Assembly: GCA_022482925.1 (NCBI GenBank)
Contig: JAKVOG010000012.1
Span: 1-64,000 of the forward strand
Reading direction: 5' to 3'
Source of the DNA: Selenomonas sp.
GTDB taxonomy: Bacteria > Bacillota > Negativicutes > Selenomonadales > Selenomonadaceae
DNA length: 64,000 bases
Made by a program: the position numbers and the translations under genes. Below are positions 1 to 9,083 of this stretch, piece by piece (position 1 is the stretch's first letter; every line of letters starts with the position of its first letter). A model generated the notes under the pieces. That model worked only from the letters and a program-made list of their open reading frames with translations. It was not told where the DNA came from and did no database searches.

Positions 1-90
1 AAGCTGATTGGGTAACAGGTCGTATGCGAAAACATCCCAAGAATCGAGTCCGAAGGGCGAAGATGATTGGCTGATGTTGACCGCTATAGA
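1..90. repeat. Twin-hairpin module upstream of 5S rRNA
   Basis: This stretch is not recognisable 23S rRNA 3' end. Instead it matches positions about 34971-35099 inside the large repeat at 34918-35817: a 19-base identity (GATTGGGTAACAGGTCGTA) is followed, after a 43-base hairpin present only in the other copy, by a second homologous block ending TTGACCGC. The block folds as a hairpin whose outer stem is CATC/GATG here and CGTC/GACG in the other copy, a compensatory change. It begins outside the window. It could also be an assembly junction at a repeat. Confidence 0.6.
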
Positions 91-153
91 ATCTAAATGT
101 TCAATACATAGATTTCTTCTGTATAGTTTTTGAGGGTACATACCTTCATAATA

Positions 154-271
154 TCCAGTGATGATAGCTGAGTGGTTCCACCTGTTCCCATACCGAACAC
201 AGGTAGTTAAGCACTCATACGTCGAAAGTACTTGTCTGGAAACGGGGCTGGGAGGATAGGGCGTTGCCAGT
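154..271 (+). rRNA. rrf: 5S ribosomal RNA
   Basis: A roughly 118-base stretch has the typical bacterial 5S layout: TCCAGTG at the 5' end, the conserved loop segment CCCATACCGAACAC (187-200), the AAGCACTC-type loop and GGGAGGATAGG near the 3' end, with TCCAG-type ends able to pair (154-158 with about 265-271). The 51-base AT-rich leader (about 95-150) is probably a processed spacer. The expected 23S rRNA end is not visible upstream, so its place in an rrn operon is uncertain. Ends are estimated to within a few bases. Confidence 0.88.
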
Positions 272-280
272 TTAGTGAGA

Positions 281-309
281 GAGTTCGTTACGGCGGGCTC
301 TTTTTTTGT
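281..309 (+). terminator. Possible terminator after 5S
   Basis: A short imperfect stem (GAG...CTC with an interrupted middle) runs directly into a run of seven T residues just after the 5S gene. The stem is weak, so this is supported mainly by position and the T-tract. Confidence 0.4.
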
Positions 310-447
310 ACCTTTTTAAAGCTTTGGGTTATGAAGCAGGATTTTTTTATTTTCTGTCGAAATATGGGTAGTATAGATACGTAAGGCGGTATCCCTGACT
401 GTACAGGGACTTCCGGAAAGTAAGTATATTTAGGGAGATGTATAAGG

Positions 448-1290
448 ATGGCTTTTCCAGAAAACATCAAGTCGAATGAAGATGTTTTGGACGCATTCAA
501 GGTAGTGCTTCCATATATCAATCATGTCATTCGCGAGGATCTGGCTGTAGGTGTTACTTCAACCAAGGAATTCCTGGACTATGTGCCAGGGGATAAAGTG
601 AAACTGAATATTACACAGGGGACGCCGGTATCAGGCGGTGTATCAGGGGTAATTTCTTCTGGCAAAGCGGCAGCAGCCGATGTGCCAGAAGAAATTTATG
701 GCATGAGTATCAAATCTTTAGCAACACCGGTGCGTGGGATAGATGGTTCGATAATCGGTGCGTTGACTTCTGGTGTGGATATGGATGCGAATTATAAACT
801 GCTCCATTCTGTTGATGAGGTGTCGAAGACTACAGGAACCGTTTATGAGGCAGTCGAACAGGTTGCAAAGAGTGCTACGGAGCTCGCAGACGCTGGACAG
901 GTGTCGGTGGAACAGGCGGCAGAACTCAAGCGCTGCAATGCAGAGACCATCAAAGTCATCGAATTTATCAACAATATTGCTGGTCAGACGAATCTGCTGG
1001 GGCTTAATGCTGCTATTGAGGCAGCACGTGCTGGTGAGCAAGGGCGTGGATTTGCTGTTGTGGCTGAGGAAGTTCGCAAATTGGCGGAACAATCCAGGGA
1101 GGCTACAGAGAAAATCCAGGCTACCTTGCAGGAAATGAATCTTGCGGTGGCCGAGATCACGAAGTCAATCGAGACGACTGGTGCGATCAGCGAGGAGCAG
1201 GCAGCTTCGACCGAGGAGATCACAGCTAATCTGGCTCGTGTGACAAAGGCAGCGGAGTCACTGGACGCGTTCTCACAATCCTTTAAATAA
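448..1290 (+). CDS. Soluble methyl-accepting chemotaxis-like signalling protein (paralogue 1)
   Basis: 280 residues with no transmembrane segment. Residues 1-130 form a sensor-like domain of unknown ligand that contains a DYVPGD segment. Residues about 130-280 are an MCP signalling domain: the hairpin tip [20 protein letters not shown] is followed by [22 protein letters not shown] and a long coiled coil with EE/QQ methylation-type pairs near ISEEQAAS. MCPs pass ligand signals to the CheA/CheW array. This one should act in the cytoplasm and is far shorter than a classical receptor. A GGGAG ribosome binding site lies upstream of 448. A close paralogue follows at 2583, separated by an IS30 insertion. 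No che genes are nearby. Confidence 0.85.
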   Translation: MAFPENIKSNEDVLDAFKVVLPYINHVIREDLAVGVTSTKEFLDYVPGDKVKLNITQGTPVSGGVSGVISSGKAAAADVPEEIYGMSIKSLATPVRGIDGSIIGALTSGVDMDANYKLLHSVDEVSKTTGTVYEAVEQVAKSATELADAGQVSVEQAAELKRCNAETIKVIEFINNIAGQTNLLGLNAAIEAARAGEQGRGFAVVAEEVRKLAEQSREATEKIQATLQEMNLAVAEITKSIETTGAISEEQAASTEEITANLARVTKAAESLDAFSQSFK

Positions 1291-1342
1291 GGGATGTTTC
1301 AGGTAATTTGATAGTGTATAGTGATTTTTTTAAGGACCTAAA

Positions 1343-2553
1343 TTGCAAGTGCAAGTTGAACAAAATTTTAACTCATAATAATTCTCAATTAGCATAGACT
1401 TTATCGAGGAAGTCATCGAAGAGTTCCTGCGATGTCTGGTAGCCGAGGATACGCCTCGGGCAATGGTTCATGGTGTCGGCAAAATAAAGTACATCCTCTG
1501 CATCGTAGTTCTCAATAGAAGCGCCTTTCGGGATAAACTCCCTCAGCATTCCGTTGTGACGTTCGTTGGAACCGCGCTCCCATGAACTGTAGGGATGAGT
1601 GAAGTAAACGTCGGTACCCCATTCTTCGACGCTGGAAAGGTCCTCAAATTCTGGGCCGTTGTCAGCTGTAATGGTCTTAAAAACCTGGCTGAACTTGTCA
1701 CCATATACCTCGTGTAATTGTTCAATGGCTTCAGCAGCTCCGCAACGATTACGGCCAGAGACCTTTATGGCAATGTAGTTGCGTGTAACGCGCTCTACAA
1801 GCGTGAACACGACAGCTTCCTTACCGTTGCGCTTGCCCACGACCGTATCAGCTTCCCAATGGCCAATCTCCTTGCGCTCAGCAATCTCCTGCGGACGTTC
1901 CTCGATGCTGCGCCCCATCATGCGTTTATTCTTCCTGTTCCAACGTCTATGCTGCTTGCGGCTTAGCACCTGAGGAAGCTCGAAGAGCGAGATAGGAAGC
2001 TGCTGGGAGTGCAGCATGTTGTAGAGCGTTTTGGTACAGACCATGTCTTGGGGAGAGTAGAGCTCTTTGGCCTTGGCGTATCCGGCACAGGCATCCAACG
2101 ACCAATGTTCTTTACGGACTTGGTCGATAGTCCAACGGATGAATGGATCGCAATGTCCATTCATGATTTTGCAAGGCTTGCGGCTATTGGCTCTGTGCAG
2201 TCTCATACGCCTTCTGACCGCGCTTCGCGGCATAGACAGGGGCGCGGCCCTTAGCATGTGTTCTGGCAGGCGTACCGCGTCGCAGCTCATACATGACTGT
2301 GGTGTGGACGCATCCGATGGCCTCGGCTATAGCCCGGAGTGATTTGCCTTCGCGCCGCAAAGCCTGGATTCATGCCACGCTCATCGAGTGTGAGATGCTT
2401 TACCGGATTTACGTGCAGCTTCATTTGTGGTAGAATTTGAGTGTCCATAGTGTGATGACTCCTTTGAATAGTGTGTGTGTGAACTTCTATTCTACCATAA
2501 GTCAATGCACTATGGATATTTTGAATTATTAGGTGTTCAACTTCATTTTACAA
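1343..2553 (-). mobile_element. IS30-family insertion sequence, copy A
   Basis: The ends form imperfect terminal inverted repeats: TTGCAAGTGCAAGTTGAAC at the left and the complement of GTTCAACTTCATTTTACAA at the right (about 15 of 19 match). The same ends bound the related element at 41583-42790. The element lies between two paralogous MCP-like genes, and the second gene's ribosome binding site is only about 15 bases beyond the right end. No clear target duplication is visible. Confidence 0.8.
1385..2448 (-). pseudogene. IS30-family transposase, frameshifted
   Basis: The DDE integrase part (downstream of about 2190) is intact, with IGHWEADTVVG, ITADNGPEFE and NERHNGMLREF motifs closely matching the intact copy at 41612-42688. 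The N-terminal helix-turn-helix part (LTLDERGM... then IAEAIGCVHTTVMYELRRGTP) lies in two other frames, with breaks near 2375 and 2190. Copy A is therefore either inactive or affected by sequence errors, which are common in this window. The start at 2448 (MDTQIL) is chosen by analogy with copy B. Confidence 0.8.
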
Positions 2554-2582
2554 CGAACCATTTTTTTAAGGAGGAAGGAAAC

Positions 2583-3431
2583 ATGGCATTACCAGCAAGT
2601 ATCAAAACGAATGAGGATATACTGAATGCGTTCAAGGTCGTTATTCCTTATATCAATAATATCGTTCGTGAAGACATCGTTATCGGTCTTACCGATACGA
2701 AAGAGTACATTGATTACGTGCCAGGGACAAAGCTGAATATTGATCTGGCAGCAGGAAAACCAATCCAGAATATCCCGACAATCCAGGAGTGCATGCGGCA
2801 GAATAAGAACACTTATGATGATCAGCCGGCAGAGGTCTACGGTGTGCCTATCAAAACAATATTCACGCCGATTCATGGCATCAATGGAGAGGTCATTGGT
2901 ACGTTGAGCACTGGTGTCGATATGGAAAACAATATGAACCTTGTGAAGGCGGTTGAGGAGATTGCATCTTCAACGCAGACGGTCTACCAGGCGGTTGAGC
3001 AGGTCGCTCAGAGTGCTGGGGAACTTGCCAAGGCTGGACAGCAGTCGGTTACGCAGGCCCGGGCGCTTGAAGAGCGGAATGCCGAGACTATCAAGGTTAT
3101 TGATTTCATCAATAATATTGCTGGCCAGACGAATCTTTTAGGCCTCAATGCGGCCATCGAGGCAGCACGTGCTGGTGAGCAGGGGCGTGGCTTCGCGGTC
3201 GTAGCTGAGGAAGTTCGTAAGCTCGCGGAGCAGTCGCGTACAGCAACAGAGAAGATCCAGTCTACACTGACTGAGATGAATAAGGCGGTAGTGGCTATCT
3301 CCAAATCCATCGAGACAACAGGCGCAATCAGCGAGGAGCAGGCCGCATCAACAGAAGAAATCACGGCACATCTGTCCCGTGTAACCAAGGCGGCGGAAGA
3401 ACTGAGTACTTTCGTTGATAATTTCAAATAA
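2583..3431 (+). CDS. Soluble methyl-accepting chemotaxis-like signalling protein (paralogue 2)
   Basis: 282 residues, no membrane segment, very similar to the protein at 448-1290 throughout. The N-terminal sensor region begins [17 protein letters not shown] and contains [10 protein letters not shown]. The MCP signalling tip [20 protein letters not shown] is at about residues 178-197. A strong AAGGAGGAAGG ribosome binding site fixes the start at 2583; upstream in-frame codons run into the IS30 end. The IS separates this gene from whatever promoter it once had, so expression may now depend on the IS or on a new promoter. A terminator follows at 3453. Confidence 0.85.
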   Translation: MALPASIKTNEDILNAFKVVIPYINNIVREDIVIGLTDTKEYIDYVPGTKLNIDLAAGKPIQNIPTIQECMRQNKNTYDDQPAEVYGVPIKTIFTPIHGINGEVIGTLSTGVDMENNMNLVKAVEEIASSTQTVYQAVEQVAQSAGELAKAGQQSVTQARALEERNAETIKVIDFINNIAGQTNLLGLNAAIEAARAGEQGRGFAVVAEEVRKLAEQSRTATEKIQSTLTEMNKAVVAISKSIETTGAISEEQAASTEEITAHLSRVTKAAEELSTFVDNFK

Positions 3432-3452
3432 GACAGGTATCTGCTTGTACGT

Positions 3453-3482
3453 AAAAAGCCTTCCCAGCCGGGAAGGCTTTTC
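3453..3482 (+). terminator. Intrinsic terminator
   Basis: A perfect AAAAGCCTTCCC/GGGAAGGCTTTT hairpin with a short AGCC loop lies 22 bases after the MCP-like stop. Its symmetric A/T flanks let it also serve the convergent gene at 3500-3958. Confidence 0.85.
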
Positions 3483-3499
3483 TAATGTCGTTTCAATGC

Positions 3500-3958
3500 T
3501 TATTGATGATTGCGATGGGCCAGGATACGAATGACCTTGGCACCGGTATTGTGGATCCGGCGTAAAGGTGCGACCTTGGTCTTGACTTTCGGTTTGAGCT
3601 CTTTGGCGGTGCCGAAGTTGCCACGCTTGAGTACGGTGGTCTTGGTTTTATCTGGTTTGAAGAAGCTGCGCATGCACTGGGCCAGTTTGTCTGGTTCGGC
3701 GTTTTCCTGACAGAGGAAGATATCCATGGCTACATATTTGAGCTGGGTGTAGACATGCAGGGTGAGATGGCCCTCGTTAAAAATGACCATGAATATATAG
3801 TGATCCTCATCGAGTTTTTCAGTTGTCAGATCTATCAGCTTCAGCTGCAAATCCGCAAGGGTATCCCGCAGCGTTTCTTTTATAAGGTCGATATCGGTCA
3901 ATTTGCTGTTTTTGCAATTGAACAGGTCGGCAGTCATAAGACGGGCTAAGATTTTCAT
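3500..3958 (-). CDS. S-adenosylmethionine decarboxylase-like protein lacking the pyruvoyl serine
   Basis: 152 residues resembling the SpeD (AdoMet decarboxylase) proenzyme family. SpeD self-cleaves at a Glu-Ser bond to make a pyruvoyl cofactor for polyamine synthesis. The matching segment here reads NEGHLTLHVYTQLKYVAMD: His68 and Cys83 fall exactly where the Thermotoga enzyme has its catalytic His68 and Cys83, but residue 63 is Gly instead of the cleaved Ser. Self-processing should therefore be impossible. The C-terminus is Lys/Arg-rich (KPKVKTKVAPLRR). No spermidine synthase gene is nearby, and MFS gene 4074 is divergent. It may be a pseudoenzyme or have a new function. Confidence 0.7.
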   Translation of the reverse strand: MKILARLMTADLFNCKNSKLTDIDLIKETLRDTLADLQLKLIDLTTEKLDEDHYIFMVIFNEGHLTLHVYTQLKYVAMDIFLCQENAEPDKLAQCMRSFFKPDKTKTTVLKRGNFGTAKELKPKVKTKVAPLRRIHNTGAKVIRILAHRNHQ

Positions 3959-4073
3959 TTAGCGCATTCGCTCCTTCGTTATGGTATAATGACACATATA
4001 CTCATTATTATAGTTGATTCAGGTATGTTTCGTCAAATCGCATGGGCGAAACAGGCGTAAAAGGGTGATAGAA

Positions 4074-5272
4074 ATGAATGGCAGAAGAAATTGGAAACGG
4101 AACACGTTTCTTATGGCTTTCGGGCTGGCGGGGACATCGGCAAGCTATACGATGCTGATCCCGTTTCTGCCATTATATCTTATGGAGCTGGGAACACCGC
4201 AGGAGGATGTGATGTTCTGGTCAGGCGGAGTATTCTCAATTACGTTCTTCATTGCAGCGGTTATGGCGCCAATCTGGGGACGGTTTGCGGATAAGTATGG
4301 CAAGAAACGGATGGCAGTACGGGCTGCCATTGGCCTGATGGCGGCGTATTTTGTTGGTGGCCTGGTTATGAGCCCCGTGCAGCTGCTGGGCATGCGGGTG
4401 CTGCAGGGCTTTGCCAATGGGTTTATGCCGGCGGTTTTGGCAATCACTTCGTCGATTGCACCGAAGAAGCAGATGGGCTACGCACTGGGAATCGTGCAGA
4501 CGGGGCAGATTATCGGTTCGGTGATGGGACCGCTGATGGGCGGATTCATTTCGGATCTGGTGGGGATGCGGATGTCATTCTTTGTTGCCTCGGCGTTCCT
4601 GCTGCTCGTATTACTGCTGGTGGTCTTTTTCGTGGACGATCCGGATCAGGGCAGCCTAAAGCATCTGAATCATCCTCGGCTTCTATTGCGGATGATTTCC
4701 GCTATGCAGCCAGCAATCGGGTAGTGCTTTTGATGCTGGGACTGGGGCTCATGGTTTGCCTGACGAATATGGTCCTGCAGCCGGTGATCAGCCTTTATGT
4801 GGCGCAGCTGCAGCATTCGATGGACAGCGTGGCACTGCATTCAGGAATCATCTTCAGTCTTGGCGGGATTGCCGGTATCCTGTCGACGGCGGCCTGGGGA
4901 ACCTATGGACAGCGCAAAGGATATTTCCGGGCGATGTCGCTGGCCTTCATGGGGGCCGGGGCCTGTATTTTCCTGCAGCATTTCCCGTCGACGCTGCTGG
5001 GATTTGCGGCGCTGCAATTCCTGTTTGGACTGTTCTTTGTCGGAGCAAATCCAGCGATCAGTGCGACACTGGTGGGAGAGACACCGGCTGATTTCCGGGG
5101 CCGGGTTTTCGGTATAGCAACAACTGCCAACCAGACCGGCTCGATGCTGGGGCCGTTGGTTGGCAGTTGTATCAGTACATTTTTCGGGATTCAGGCAGTA
5201 TTCCTGGTCATGGGGCCGGTGCTGCTGCTGATCGGTGTGCTGTTGTGGCAGCGTTATGTGCGTTTGTCATGA
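4074..5272 (+). CDS. MFS drug/metabolite exporter, one apparent frameshift
   Basis: A major facilitator protein of about 398 residues in two frames. The first six helices (residues 10-205) contain the MFS loop motif GRFADKYGKKRM after helix 2 and GPLMGGFISD after helix 5, typical of multidrug exporters. The second half (from ADDFRYAASNRVVLLM) continues in the next frame. The break is near 4650: restoring one G in GATCAGGGCAGCC gives a continuous linker (QPKASESSSASIADD). The start at 4074 follows an AAGGGTGATAG ribosome binding site. The substrate cannot be told from sequence. It may be a true pseudogene, but a deletion error is more likely. Confidence 0.78.
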
Positions 5273-5275
5273 AAG

Positions 5276-5313
5276 TTCTGGCGGGGCTGCGGCTCCGTCA
5301 GTTTTGTTTTTGT
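5276..5313 (+). terminator. Terminator between convergent genes
   Basis: A GC-rich hairpin (CTGGCGG...CCGTCAG, one mismatch) is followed by TTTTGTTTTT. It sits between the MFS stop and overlaps the last codons of the convergent lgt gene. Confidence 0.6.
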
Positions 5314-6093
5314 GCAATCTGGCGGCGCTGATGTATGCCTAAACCGATAAAGAAGGCACCGGCAATCAGGAAGGCAAAGAAGCTTGTGGTCTGAGCGCTG
5401 GTCATGAAGCCGAGTACTTTTTCGGCGTAGTCGCCGCGCAGGAATTCGAGTCCGAAGCGGGCGAGGCTGTAGAGCATGACGTAAAGGGCAAAAGCACTGT
5501 CCTTTGGCATGGTGAGTGCAGCGGAACATGAGCAGCAGGGCAAAGATGACAAGGTCCAGCTGTCCTTCCCAGATTTCGGCCGGCCAGAGTGGCTGGGTGC
5601 CATAGGTGTGGGCGGCGAGGGTGGTTGCAGGATAGATGATACCAAAGGCGCCGCCAGTTGGGGCACCGAAGGCATCACCGTTGAGAAGGTTGGCACAGCG
5701 GCCCAGGGATTGTCCCAGGATGATGGCCGGGGCAAGGACGTCCATGAGGTGGACGGTGTCGAGATGATGATGGCGGCAGTAGAGGATGCCCGTGATGACG
5801 CCAAGGAAGACGCCGCCCTGGATGGCCATGCCACCCTGCCAGACATTCAATAGTTCAGTCAGATGGTGGCTGTAGTAGTCCCAGTCAAAGAAGAAGACGT
5901 CCCAGAGTCTGGCACCAAGAAGCCCGGCAACGCCGCAGTAGATGCCGATGTCGACGATGTGTTTTTCGTAGCCGCGGCCATCGTTTTTGGCGAGGAAGTA
6001 GCCGACACCGGTGGCCAGGATGATGGAGAGCGAGAGTACGAGCCCATAGGCGCGTACAGGAAACTGCCCAATGTAGAACAGATATTGATGCAT
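5298..6093 (-). CDS. lgt: Phosphatidylglycerol-prolipoprotein diacylglyceryl transferase (one frameshift)
   Basis: Lgt attaches diacylglycerol to the lipobox cysteine of prolipoproteins at the inner membrane. The polytopic sequence starts MHQYLFYIGQFPVRAYGL and includes the signature GQSLGRCANLLNGDAFG. The frame breaks near 5520. The C-terminal half resumes as MPKDSAFALYVMLYSLARFGLEF with the conserved LRGDYAE segment and ends IAQKQN at 5298. The combined length (about 264 residues) fits the family. An AGGAGG ribosome binding site precedes the start. Several lipoproteins in this window are its likely substrates. Confidence 0.85.
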
Positions 6094-6186
6094 GAAGAAC
6101 CTCCTGCAGCTGGAAGGCCAGCTGAAATCGAATAGTAGAAATATGTTTCATTATAGCTTAATCATGGAGAAAATAGAAGAGATATT

Positions 6187-6484
6187 GATAAACTGGAAGT
6201 TACAGCTCAATTCATCGAAGAAGCACCAAGGCTAGGTATGAGTAACCCCGCTCAGACAAAGTTCGAAGAACGAGTAAATATAGCGTAGCAAAGGAGCGCT
6301 TAGTTTGAAGAAATTAGACCGCCGCGGGGACAGCACATAGCCAACATTCCGCTTAGGTAACCTGCTAAAGACATTCAGTGGAAGCCAAAAAAATAGTTCC
6401 ACCGAACCCCGTGCTGAACTCCTACCTACTCGTCACCTGTGTCTCACTTCCTGAATCTGTCCTTCAAATTCCAGTTTGTCGATT
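6187..6484. repeat. Non-coding TIR element A (298 bp, internally deleted)
   Basis: The element is bounded by GATAAACTGGAA and its complement TTCCAGTTTGTC. It shares with the elements at 20945 and 34918 the blocks AAAGTTCGAAGAACGAG, CCGCCGCGGGGACAGCACATAGCCAAC (shown here in part) and GTGGAAGCCAAAAAAATAG, in the same order as in the 20945 copy. The roughly 440 bp between CCTGCTA and GACATTCAGTGG present in the longer copies is missing. No reading frame of note is present. It fills the gap between lgt and cobB. Confidence 0.75.
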
Positions 6485-6506
6485 TGATGGCTCAGTCTAT
6501 CCTTGA

Positions 6507-6536
6507 TTGTATCTTTTTTATGGAAAATGGTATAAT
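6507..6536 (+). promoter_or_regulatory. Probable promoter of the cob cluster
   Basis: TTGTAT (6507-6512), an 18-base spacer and a consensus TATAAT (6531-6536) lie just outside repeat A and 38 bases before cobB. No cobalamin riboswitch is recognisable in between. Confidence 0.55.
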
Positions 6537-6573
6537 AGTCACCATACAATAATGTACGGGAGGGCTTCTGATT

Positions 6574-8007
6574 ATGCATACGATTCCTCGTCTGGTCATT
6601 GCGGCGACGCAGTCTGGTTCGGGTAAGACCACTATCGTTACTGGTCTGCTGGCTGCGCTGCGGGCACGCGGGGTCCGGGTCCAGTCTTTTAAGGTCGGCC
6701 CGGACTACATCGATCCTGGCTATCATCAGCTGGCCAGTGGGCGGCCCGGGCATAACCTGGATACCTGGCTGGTGCCAGCGGCTAAGGTGCCGTCTATCTT
6801 TGCGGCGGAGTCTGCCGGGGCGGATGTGGCTATCATTGAGGGAGTCATGGGACTTTTTGATGGTGGACGCAAGGGCATCAGTTCGACGGCGGAACTGGCA
6901 CGGTTGCTGGGGGCACCGGTGCTGCTGGTCATTGATGCCAAATCTATGGGGGCTTCGGCGGCTGCGATTGCGCAGGGGTTCCGTGACTATGATGCGTCAG
7001 TGCAGGTGGCTGGGGTTATCCTGAACCGGCTGGGGTCGGATACGCATGAGGCGATGATACGCGAGGCCATGGCTGGGATCGGTATGCGGGTCTATGGGGC
7101 TCTGCGCCGGGATGAGACGCTGCGGATGCCGGAGCGCCATCTGGGGCTGCTGCCGGTGCAGGAGAATGCAGAGCGGCAGGTCGTGGCGCAGATGGGGGAA
7201 GCGGCAGCTCGCCAGCTGGACATCGAGGGGATACTGGAACTGGCTCATAGGGCGGCTCCGTTGTCGGTGGTGCCTGGGGAAGCCGAGGCGGACGGCCCGG
7301 TTGCTGCGAAGGTGCAGCCGCCTGCTGGTGAGTTCCGGAAATGCCGGATTGGTGTGGCCCGGGATGAGGCATTCTCGTTCTATTATCCGACGAGCCTGCA
7401 GGTGCTGGAGCGGCTTGGGGCGGAGCTGGTGCCATTCAGCCCGCTCCACGATTCGGCCTTGCCAGCGGTTGATGGGCTGATCATTGGCGGGGGGTTCCCG
7501 GAGATGTTTGCGGACAGACTTTCGGCCAATCAGACGATGCGGGCATCCATCCGGGAAGCTGCCGGGCGTGGGATGCCAGTTTATGCGGAGTGTGGCGGCT
7601 ACATGTATCTCATGGAGGCGCTCGTCGATTTTGACGGGCACTCGCATCCGATGGCTGGCGTCTTTGCTGGTCAGGCGGTGATGACGAAGAAATTACAGAT
7701 GGTCGGCTATGTTGAAGCTGAACTGAAAACCTCGTCAGTGCTGGGAATGGCCGGACAGACTTTGCATGGACATGAATTTCATTTCTCGGTAGAAGAGGAA
7801 CCGGCAGGGGAGAATAAAACCGTGCGGCCGTTCCAATTTACGAAGCTGCGTAATGGGCAATGCTATCCTGCTGGGCAGGTACGCCAGCAGGCTCTGGGAA
7901 GTTATCTGCATCTGCATTTTGCTGGCTGCCCGGCAGCCGCGGAGCAGTTTGTCGGTCATTGCCGGAGGTTTCAGAATGGGCAGCAATCCGCTGCGAAGGA
8001 GGATTGA
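6574..8007 (+). CDS. cbiA: Cobyrinate a,c-diamide synthase (CbiA/CobB)
   Basis: 477 residues; ATP- and glutamine-dependent amidation of the a and c side chains of cobyrinate in B12 synthesis. The N-terminal P-loop-like ATPase domain has ATQSGSGKTT (residues 11-20), FKVGPDYIDPGYH and EGVMGLFDG. The C-terminal class I glutamine amidotransferase domain has the nucleophile motif YAECGGYMYL and a late HGHEFH motif. Length is normal for the family. The start lies after an ACGGGAGGG ribosome binding site. The gene runs straight into cobD two bases after its stop, indicating one transcript. Confidence 0.93.
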   Translation: MHTIPRLVIAATQSGSGKTTIVTGLLAALRARGVRVQSFKVGPDYIDPGYHQLASGRPGHNLDTWLVPAAKVPSIFAAESAGADVAIIEGVMGLFDGGRKGISSTAELARLLGAPVLLVIDAKSMGASAAAIAQGFRDYDASVQVAGVILNRLGSDTHEAMIREAMAGIGMRVYGALRRDETLRMPERHLGLLPVQENAERQVVAQMGEAAARQLDIEGILELAHRAAPLSVVPGEAEADGPVAAKVQPPAGEFRKCRIGVARDEAFSFYYPTSLQVLERLGAELVPFSPLHDSALPAVDGLIIGGGFPEMFADRLSANQTMRASIREAAGRGMPVYAECGGYMYLMEALVDFDGHSHPMAGVFAGQAVMTKKLQMVGYVEAELKTSSVLGMAGQTLHGHEFHFSVEEEPAGENKTVRPFQFTKLRNGQCYPAGQVRQQALGSYLHLHFAGCPAAAEQFVGHCRRFQNGQQSAAKED

Positions 8008-8009
8008 CG

Positions 8010-9083
8010 ATGAAGAAGTTCGTACATGGAGGCAATATCTATGAGGAGAAGCCAGCAGGCGGTGACTGGCTGGATTTTTCGGCGAATGTGAATCCGCTGG
8101 GGTTGTCACCTGCCGTGCGTGACGCCATTGCATCCGGGATTGATGAGGTCGTACATTATCCGGACCCTGAGGCCAGAGAGCTGAAGCAGGCGATTGCGCA
8201 GCATTATAACCTGCCAGTAGAACAGATCGTGTTGGGCAATGGAGCCGCAGAGCTTTTCTATCTGTTTTTCCAGACCATCCGGCCGCACCGGGTGCTGCTG
8301 CCTATCCCTTCATTCAGTGAATATGAACGCGCAGCACTTGCGGCGCACTGCAAAGTAAATTATTTTGAACTGGAAAATGAGCAGGATTTCCGTTTGGACT
8401 GGGACAGTCTGATGGGGGCGCTGCCAGTGGCGGATTGTGTTGTACTGGGGAATCCGAACAATCCAACGGGGAGCCTCATTACCCGCAATGAGCTGGTGCA
8501 TCTGTTAGAAGAGCTCAAAGATGGCGCACAGTGGCTGGTCGTTGATGAATCTTTCCTGGATTTTTTGCTTTATGGCACTCGGTATACGGTACGTGATCTT
8601 ACCGTTGAGTACCCGCATCTCTTTGTTGTCCAGTCCCTGACGAAATTCTATGCACTGCCGGGGCTGCGGCTCGGATTCGGTATAGCAGCACCGGAGGTCG
8701 TGACACAACTGGAGGCAGGCAAGGATGTCTGGAACGTGAATATCCTTGCACAGCGTGCCGGCGTGGCGGCTTTATCAGATCTCGACTATCAGCAGGCGAG
8801 CCGGCAGGAGCTTATCGAGTCCGCTCAGCAGCTCTATGCGGGGTTGACCCAGCTTGCCGGTCTTCGTCCGCTGCAGCCGAGTGTGAACTTTATTTTGATC
8901 GATGTACGGGAGACCGGCTGTACGAGTACGGAGCTCACAGCACGTTTGAGGGAGCGGGGAATTCTGGTCCGTGACTGCGCAAATTATCCAGGACTGGACG
9001 GTAAGAGCTTCGTGCGCGTTGCGGTTCGTCGACCAGCAGAGAATGAACAATTATTGAAGGCTTTGGAGGCTGTAATCAAATGA
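8010..9083 (+). CDS. cobD: L-threonine-O-3-phosphate decarboxylase, PLP-dependent
   Basis: 357 residues of the class I/II aminotransferase fold. CobD makes (R)-1-amino-2-propanol phosphate for the B12 nucleotide loop. The sequence starts MKKFVHGGNIYEE and shows the typical N-terminal LDFSANVNPLG, the NPNNPTGSL motif, the DESFLDF motif and the PLP lysine region QSLTKFYALPGLRLGF. The start at 8010 has an AAGGAGG site that overlaps the cbiA 3' end. A longer in-frame extension back to 7860 is inside cbiA and is rejected. HisC-type activity is an alternative, but the neighbours favour CobD. Confidence 0.88.
   Translation: MKKFVHGGNIYEEKPAGGDWLDFSANVNPLGLSPAVRDAIASGIDEVVHYPDPEARELKQAIAQHYNLPVEQIVLGNGAAELFYLFFQTIRPHRVLLPIPSFSEYERAALAAHCKVNYFELENEQDFRLDWDSLMGALPVADCVVLGNPNNPTGSLITRNELVHLLEELKDGAQWLVVDESFLDFLLYGTRYTVRDLTVEYPHLFVVQSLTKFYALPGLRLGFGIAAPEVVTQLEAGKDVWNVNILAQRAGVAALSDLDYQQASRQELIESAQQLYAGLTQLAGLRPLQPSVNFILIDVRETGCTSTELTARLRERGILVRDCANYPGLDGKSFVRVAVRRPAENEQLLKALEAVIK

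Noticed and set aside
1-153. 3' end of 23S rRNA
   Set aside because: The typical final 23S helices and sequence are not visible; positions 1-90 match repeat C instead.
6485-6573. Cobalamin riboswitch before the cob cluster
   Set aside because: No B12-box sequence in the 89 bases between repeat A and cbiA; repeat A itself does not match the aptamer.
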